NCBI GenBank assembly: GCA_036001325.1
Contig: DASYUK010000018.1
Coordinates: 1 to 27,381, forward strand
DNA from: DASVHS01 sp036001325
Lineage (GTDB): Bacteria > Acidobacteriota > Thermoanaerobaculia > Gp7-AA8
Direction of reading: 5' to 3'
Length of the DNA: 27,381 bases
Below the pieces are notes generated by a model. It was not told the DNA's origin and searched no databases. It saw only the letters and a program-made list of their open reading frames with translations. This document shows, piece after piece, positions 22,779-27,381 of the stretch (position 1 is its first letter; the number at the start of each line of letters is the position of its first letter). The position numbers and the translations under genes were made by a program.

Positions 22779-23634
22779 ATCTGCGTGCGCCTTTCCCAAA
22801 CCGTCGCTCGATGTTGAACCCTAACCGCAAATCGCCCGTAGTCAGAGGCGCTCCATTGAATGTCGAGCTGATGTACTGATCGGTGCTCGTGCCGTTGCTG
22901 TTCGTCAGCAGGATCTCGAAGAAGTGACCGCCGATCGCTTTCTTGATTCCGATGGCCCAGCCGAGATCCGCTTTGAGCGTGTCGGGGAGATCGTGATTGG
23001 GCGGGATGACCTCACCGACGATGCTGAACGCGGGCAGAATCATGAGCACCACACCGACCGGCACGTTGAACGCGTGATCGAAGAGCGCGGCAGAAGTGCT
23101 TCCGCTGACCACGCGACCGGCGTCGGTGACGTACGTCGGTATGACGTATAGATCGAGACGACTGCCGATCTGCCGGGAGACGATCGCCTGCGCGAAGTAC
23201 GAGGCCCGGTCCTCGATATCGCGCGCGTTCCGCCAGTCGACCCCTCCGCGAAGCGTCGCGGTGAAGGGAATCACGCGCGCCTGCTGCATGACGACATACT
23301 TCAGCGATCCCTCGTATGTCTCGAGCGTGTTCGTGCGCAGAAGCGCGATCTGAACGTCACGGAGAGGGACGTACGAGAGACCGATCCCCGTGTTCGCGCC
23401 GCTGTCGAGCCCGAACAGCGTGTGCAGCGCGTTCCCCGCATCGATCGATTGATTGAAACGGTGCGTGAACCTCACTTCCCACGTCTTTGCAGCGGGGATG
23501 TGGGATGAGGGAAGTGAGAGAAGGATATCGCCGACAGGAATCGGAGCGACAGGCGTGTATTGATTGGTTGTCTGCGCGAAGGCACCCGCTGCAAGGGTCA
23601 ACCAGAAACCACCAACGACGAACCACCTAATCAT
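22777..23634 (-). CDS. DUF5777-like outer-membrane beta-barrel protein
   Basis: 285 residues with a signal peptide (MIRWFVVGGFWLTLAAGAFA) and alternating hydrophobic/hydrophilic strands typical of a barrel (WEVRFTHRFNQ, GIGLSYVPLRDVQIALLRTN, DLRLGFNIERRF at the C-terminus). It fits the DUF5777 family, whose members lie next to haem-containing lipoproteins in several phyla. The final residues RRFGKGARR do not end in the classical aromatic barrel signal. Its ATG overlaps the end of the haem lipoprotein gene by 8 bp, so the two are cotranslated and probably act together in the envelope. No transport substrate is known. Confidence 0.78.
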   Translation of the reverse strand: MIRWFVVGGFWLTLAAGAFAQTTNQYTPVAPIPVGDILLSLPSSHIPAAKTWEVRFTHRFNQSIDAGNALHTLFGLDSGANTGIGLSYVPLRDVQIALLRTNTLETYEGSLKYVVMQQARVIPFTATLRGGVDWRNARDIEDRASYFAQAIVSRQIGSRLDLYVIPTYVTDAGRVVSGSTSAALFDHAFNVPVGVVLMILPAFSIVGEVIPPNHDLPDTLKADLGWAIGIKKAIGGHFFEILLTNSNGTSTDQYISSTFNGAPLTTGDLRLGFNIERRFGKGARR

Positions 23635-24052
23635 TCGGCGCCCCTCTCCTGATCCAATCGCGCACTAGCGCGATCTGCGCGTCGCTGAGAAACGGACCGC
23701 CCAGCGGCATTCGATCGCCCGTGATGCCGACGCCCGTGATCTTGCGGTAGAGATAGGAATTCGACGCATCGCCCGGCGCGACTCGATTGAGTGCAGGATT
23801 CTCGGTCGACCGGACGTTGACGATCAGCGCATAGGCGCGGTCAGCGGTCAGGATCAGACTCTCCTGTGGAGCGATCGTGCCGTGGCAACCGACCGCGGAG
23901 CATGTTGGGGTGAAGACCTCGCTTTTCACACGCGAGAACGTCGCATTCGGGTCGACCGGCGAGCCGCCGCCACCGGGGCCGGTAGGCAGTTCGTTTAACT
24001 TTCCGCAGGAGGTGAGAAGCAAGAGAAAGACAAACGCTAATCGAAACCGCAT
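23627..24052 (-). CDS. Haem-binding lipoprotein, CX4CH c-type
   Basis: 141 residues from ATG 24052 (MRFRLAFVFLLLLTSCGK); an ATG at 24073 adds seven residues ahead of the signal. Lipobox LLTSC places the mature lipid-anchored Cys at about 16. The haem site is TPTCSAVGCHG, a CX4CH variant of the CXXCH motif, with a downstream MPLGGPFL that could supply the axial Met. ALVRDWIRRGAPND is the usual C-terminal helix of single-haem proteins of this group (planctomycete-type cytochrome c or haem-containing periplasmic proteins). It probably hands electrons or acts as a sensor together with the DUF5777 barrel, but nothing further is shown. Confidence 0.82.
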   Translation of the reverse strand: MRFRLAFVFLLLLTSCGKLNELPTGPGGGGSPVDPNATFSRVKSEVFTPTCSAVGCHGTIAPQESLILTADRAYALIVNVRSTENPALNRVAPGDASNSYLYRKITGVGITGDRMPLGGPFLSDAQIALVRDWIRRGAPND

Positions 24053-24095
24053 GCGGTAGTTAGCGTAGCACAAGCGTTTTCTTGCAGAACCTGAC

Positions 24096-25355
24096 TCACC
24101 ACCCGTAACTTCGTCCCGCCTCAGGCCTTTCGCGTCCCAACAATCCGTCCTGGAACTTCTGAAAGTCCTTCGTCTTGACGAAGTGCGAGGGAATGACAGT
24201 CTTCAGATACTCGAGGTAGCGCTCGCCGGTGATCGGCTTGCCGTTCTCGGTGATCAGATTCCCGTGCGCGTCGTAAGGCATGTAGACGATCTCTTCGATC
24301 CCACGCCCACGGAAGAATTTCACGTCGGGAATGAACAAGAGATCTCGCGGCGAAACGCCTTTGATCGTCTCGCCCGTGTCCTGCACCTCGCGCACGAGGC
24401 TGCGCGCATCGGGTGCCGTAATGTCCTTGAGCTTCGCCTGAACGACGGCGACGTTGACCAGCTCGATCACCTCGCGCACTTCGTTGTGATACTCGTGCTG
24501 TGCGGTGCCGTTGTTGCGGTCCTTGAAACCGAACGCGATGGCGGTCTCACCGCCGCGCTCGTTGCCAAACATCTCCACGCCGCGCGGCACCCAGGCGTTG
24601 ATCGTCTTCTGAATGTCCTCGATCGAATAGCGCGCGTTGTCGTTGAGTGCGCTCACGGCGAGCTCCTTCAGGAACCCGCGTCCGGAGCCGATGTGGAATC
24701 CCTCTTCGGAGAGCATCGGACCCATCGAGCGGCCCATCGGCGCGTATGAGAAGACGCGCTGCATCTCGAGCTGATACTTGCCGACGAGATCGATCACCGT
24801 CGCGAAGATCACGTTGTCGAGAAAGTTGTTGAACGGGATGTTGAAGGCGTCGAGGACGTGATTGCCGAGCTGCATCGCCAGCAGCTCGTCCATCGTGTCC
24901 TTGGCCACGTCGGGATGTCCCGGTTTTTTCCATGTGGCATCGTGATCGAAGACCCAGAACATCTGATATCCGTGCCGCAGCTCCTCGGCCATGATGCGGA
25001 GGACGGCCATCTTCATCGCGTCGGTCGGCGCTTCTTCGAGAGTGAGGCGATGTTGCTGGATCGAGCCGAGCTCGGTTGACGCTTGCGCGCGGATGATGTC
25101 GCGCGCGGTGTAGAACATGTTGCCGACCATGTCGCCGGCGTGCTCGTAACGCGGCTGACCGGCCTGACGTCCGTAGAGAATCTGATCGGAATTCAGTTTT
25201 CCGACCTTCGCGAACAATTGATACGGCGTCTGCGTCGGATAGAACTTCGACCAGTTGTCCTGCAGGAACTTCAGCTCCGGGAAGTTGTTCTTCTGCCACG
25301 ACACGATGGCATCGTGATACTGCGGCGTGATCGTCTCGGTCGTATATGCTGCCAA
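24096..25355 (-). CDS. PaaA/BoxB-family diiron oxygenase-like protein
   Basis: 419 residues from a TTG at 25355, chosen because AGGAGG lies five bases upstream; ATG starts at 25409 and 25556 give unconvincing, non-conserved N-termini. It is a ferritin-like helical bundle with likely iron ligands TEL (Glu95), EELRH (Glu125, His128) and EEGFH (Glu218, His221), the ExxH pairs of the phenylacetyl-CoA and benzoyl-CoA epoxidase family. DAFNIPFNNFLDNVIFATVIDLVGKYQLE and PMLSEEGFH are closest to BoxB-type enzymes, which epoxidise CoA thioesters of aromatic acids. No reductase, hydrolase or CoA-ligase gene is adjacent, so the true substrate is unknown; an aromatic-ring epoxidase is the best guess. Divergent from the HD-GYP gene. 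Confidence 0.83.
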   Translation of the reverse strand: MAAYTTETITPQYHDAIVSWQKNNFPELKFLQDNWSKFYPTQTPYQLFAKVGKLNSDQILYGRQAGQPRYEHAGDMVGNMFYTARDIIRAQASTELGSIQQHRLTLEEAPTDAMKMAVLRIMAEELRHGYQMFWVFDHDATWKKPGHPDVAKDTMDELLAMQLGNHVLDAFNIPFNNFLDNVIFATVIDLVGKYQLEMQRVFSYAPMGRSMGPMLSEEGFHIGSGRGFLKELAVSALNDNARYSIEDIQKTINAWVPRGVEMFGNERGGETAIAFGFKDRNNGTAQHEYHNEVREVIELVNVAVVQAKLKDITAPDARSLVREVQDTGETIKGVSPRDLLFIPDVKFFRGRGIEEIVYMPYDAHGNLITENGKPITGERYLEYLKTVIPSHFVKTKDFQKFQDGLLGRERPEAGRSYGW

Positions 25356-25554
25356 CGGCTCCTCCTGCTGCGAATCGCACGGCGAGAACACCTGTGATTT
25401 CAGCAACATTCTCGCCGCCCGGCGGTAACGGTGCCATAATAATGTCGTGCGTCGCGACTCCTGTGCAGGTTGGGTCCCCGCTGGAAGATCGCCCCGCACT
25501 CGGCGGTTGCACGCCGCGTAACGAAAGACTAAGAGCTTCGAACAGCGCGACATC
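25356..25554. promoter_or_regulatory. Divergent intergenic region
   Basis: 199 bp between the diiron protein and the GAF/HD-GYP gene. An AT-rich CCATAATAAT (minus-strand ATTATTATGG) at about 25435-25444 could be a -10 element for the minus-strand gene; no convincing -35 or operator is seen. AGGAGG at 25361-25366 is the ribosome-binding site of the minus-strand TTG start. Confidence 0.35.
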
Positions 25555-27381
25555 ATGCAGACGCTGACACTGCTTCATTCCGAAAACTTTCCGATCGGTC
25601 GGTATGCGGACGCGCTCGAGCGGGAATCGATTGCGCCTCACCCCGTCAGCAGCCTCGAAGCCGTCGGTCCTGATGGTTCCACTCTCCGCGTTGTTCTCGT
25701 CGACAAAGCCATCACCGCCAGCGCCGCGAAATCCCTCAGAATCGACAACCGCACCGCGGTCGTCGGCATCGGTCTCGACGAGCAGCCGAAGTGGCTCACC
25801 GACGAGAACGTCTATTTGCATCTGCCGGAAAACCCGTCGCCGACGGTTCTGTTGAGCTCCGTCAAGCGGGCGTATCAGTTTCTCTACCAGAAGGTCCGCG
25901 CCGATCAGCTCGAGCGCCAGCTCAGCGACCGCACGCGTGAGCTGCAGGAAGTCAACGAAGTCGGCATCGCTCTTTCGACGGTCCGCGATCACGCCGTTCT
26001 GTTGACGATGATTCTGAGCAAGGCCCGCGAGCTGTCGCGCGCCGACGCCGGATCGCTCTACCTCCTCGAAGAGATTCCCGGTAAGGGGAAAGTCCTTCGC
26101 TGGAAGCTGGCGCAGAACGACTCGATCGCCGTCTCCTTCAAAGAAAGGGTCCTGCCGATCACGCGCAAGAGCCTGGCCGGATACGTCGCCATGACCGGCG
26201 AGACGCTCGTCATCGACGATGCCTATGATCAGCCGCCCGATGCCGAGTACACGATCAACCGTTCCTTCGATGAGGAGAATCACTACCTGACGAAGTCGCT
26301 GCTCGTCTTTCCGATGACGAATCATGTCGGCGACATCATCGGAGTGCTGCAGCTCATCAACCGCAAGCGCGTCGGCGCGCCGGGGAAGCTCACCGCCGCG
26401 ACGGTGCCCGCCGAGGTGATTCCGTTCGATCAGGAGACGGTGGAGATCATGCGGTCGCTTTCAGGGCAGGCCGCGGTTGCGGTCGAGAACAATCTCCTCT
26501 ACGAATCGATCGAGCGGCTGTTCGAGGGTTTCGTCACCGCGGCCGTCACGGCGATCGAGCAGCGAGATCCGACGACCTCCGGTCACTCGTTCCGCGTCGC
26601 CGATCTGACCGTCGAGCTGGCGAAAGTGATCGATCGCGTCGACGAAGGCAAATACCGCGACGTGCACTTTTCGCTCGACCAGGTACGCGAGCTGCGCTAC
26701 GCGTCGCTGCTTCATGACTTCGGAAAGGTCGGCGTTCGCGAGCAGGTATTGGTCAAGGAGAAGAAGCTCTATCCGATGCAGCTCGAGTCGATCCGCGGCC
26801 GCTTCGAGTTCCTGATGAAATCGGTGGAGAACGAGGGGAGCAAGCGCAAGCTCGACTACCTGCTTCGGAACGGCGGCGACGGCTTCGACGAATTCGCCGC
26901 GAAGATCGATCGCGAAGTCGCGGCGGAGCTCGAAAAGCTGCAGAGGGACTTCACGATCATCGCGCAATCGAATGAGCCGACGGTCCTGCCGGAGGGCGAT
27001 TTCCAGTATCTGCTGCAACTCGCCACGCGAGAGTTCGAGGATGCTCGCGGCGAGCGACGACTTCTTCTCAATCCGGAGGAGGCGAGGATCCTCTCGATCC
27101 GCAAGGGAAACCTCGACGCCGGAGAGCGCGGTGAGATCGAGAGCCACGTCACGCATACGTTCCACTTCCTTCAGAAGATTCCGTGGACGAAGGATCTGCG
27201 CAGCGTTCCCGACATCGCTTACGCGCATCACGAGAAGCTCAACGGCCGCGGATATCCTCGCAAGCTGACCGCCATGGAGATTCCGATTCAGTCGCGGATG
27301 ATGACGGTCTCGGACATCTACGATGCGCTGACCGCGAATGATCGCCCTTACAAGCGTGCCGTCTCCACCGATCGCGCCCTC
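25555..27381 (+). CDS. GAF/HD-GYP cyclic-di-GMP phosphodiesterase-like protein (3' end cut by window)
   Basis: At least 609 residues, open to the right edge. The N-terminal 110 residues look receiver-like but lack an obvious phospho-Asp; a coiled linker (QLERQLSDRTRELQEVNEVG) leads to a GAF domain (about 140-310) containing SRADAGSLYLLEE and IGVLQLINRK. The HD-GYP domain follows: AVTAIEQRDPTTSGHSFRVA, HDFGKVGV (His387/Asp388), HHEKLNGRGYP (558-568) and MMTVSDIYDALTANDRPYK. Between HD and HHE there are about 170 residues, roughly 100 more than in ordinary HD-GYP proteins; the extra part is charged and helical. HD-GYP proteins linearise c-di-GMP or related dinucleotides; the catalytic residues are intact. 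It may act alongside the PilZ gene at 6185. Confidence 0.88.
   Translation, partial: MQTLTLLHSENFPIGRYADALERESIAPHPVSSLEAVGPDGSTLRVVLVDKAITASAAKSLRIDNRTAVVGIGLDEQPKWLTDENVYLHLPENPSPTVLLSSVKRAYQFLYQKVRADQLERQLSDRTRELQEVNEVGIALSTVRDHAVLLTMILSKARELSRADAGSLYLLEEIPGKGKVLRWKLAQNDSIAVSFKERVLPITRKSLAGYVAMTGETLVIDDAYDQPPDAEYTINRSFDEENHYLTKSLLVFPMTNHVGDIIGVLQLINRKRVGAPGKLTAATVPAEVIPFDQETVEIMRSLSGQAAVAVENNLLYESIERLFEGFVTAAVTAIEQRDPTTSGHSFRVADLTVELAKVIDRVDEGKYRDVHFSLDQVRELRYASLLHDFGKVGVREQVLVKEKKLYPMQLESIRGRFEFLMKSVENEGSKRKLDYLLRNGGDGFDEFAAKIDREVAAELEKLQRDFTIIAQSNEPTVLPEGDFQYLLQLATREFEDARGERRLLLNPEEARILSIRKGNLDAGERGEIESHVTHTFHFLQKIPWTKDLRSVPDIAYAHHEKLNGRGYPRKLTAMEIPIQSRMMTVSDIYDALTANDRPYKRAVSTDRAL

Noticed and set aside
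24547..26325. 592-codon minus-strand open frame
   Set aside because: Antisense to the GAF/HD-GYP gene and out of frame with the diiron gene; arginine-rich, no domain, typical high-GC shadow.

Overview
The window is a high-GC bacterial chromosomal segment, tightly packed on both strands with many 4-8 nt start/stop overlaps. The gene mix is a Tat-exported molybdenum hydroxylase, DUF885-like and aspartoacylase-like hydrolases, a DUF5777 barrel protein with a CX4CH haem lipoprotein, a PaaA/BoxB-family diiron protein, many signalling proteins and heptamer-built intergenic repeats. It suggests a free-living soil or sediment heterotroph, perhaps an Acidobacteriota relative; that placement is an inference from gene style only. 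No phage, transposase, CRISPR array or rRNA is visible.

Layout. 1-3213 (minus): a molybdenum hydroxylase pair (large subunit cut by the window edge, plus the 2Fe-2S subunit), an aspartoacylase-like exported zinc enzyme and a DUF885-like metallopeptidase. 3240-5048 (plus): a DinB-family protein, a zinc-ribbon membrane protein, tRNA-Lys(TTT), a long inverted repeat, tRNA-Glu(TTC) and a second DinB-family protein. 5076-6928 (minus): two methionine-salvage genes (mtnD, mtnB) and a tandem PilZ protein, divergent from a 2xPAS hybrid histidine kinase (7023-9047). 9051-13348: an RDD membrane protein, an uncharacterised 178-aa protein, a pseudouridine synthase, a decayed PAS...EAL signalling gene and a type II NADH dehydrogenase. 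13399-16260: a small membrane protein, a MerB-like (alkylmercury lyase) gene with an in-frame TGA, a zinc-binding protein and an M19 dipeptidase. 16365-21629: a YiiX-like papain-fold protein, a shortened GNAT, a free-standing B12-binding domain, a methyltransferase, a methylcrotonyl-CoA carboxylase beta subunit and a HAD hydrolase. 21624-27381: a zinc-ribbon membrane protein, the DUF5777/haem lipoprotein pair, a PaaA/BoxB-like diiron protein and a GAF/HD-GYP protein cut by the right edge.

The most exciting object is the MerB-like gene at 13857-14633. Its only interruption is a TGA where MerB enzymes carry the second catalytic cysteine (C159 in the classical enzyme). The frame continues as a normal MerB C-terminus, and a hairpin with a GGUC apical loop starts just downstream at the spacing of bacterial SECIS elements. 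I read this as a candidate selenocysteine-containing organomercurial-lyase-like enzyme. A simple nonsense mutation remains the alternative. The same gene has absorbed a roughly 130-bp palindromic repeat in frame.

Other themes: (i) short intergenic elements made of heptamers or similar units arranged as hairpins, which also supply the last codons of several genes; (ii) two genes (PAS/EAL and GNAT) that look internally deleted relative to their families; (iii) second-messenger hardware (PilZ-PilZ, HD-GYP with an insertion, EAL remnant) pointing to cyclic-di-GMP signalling.
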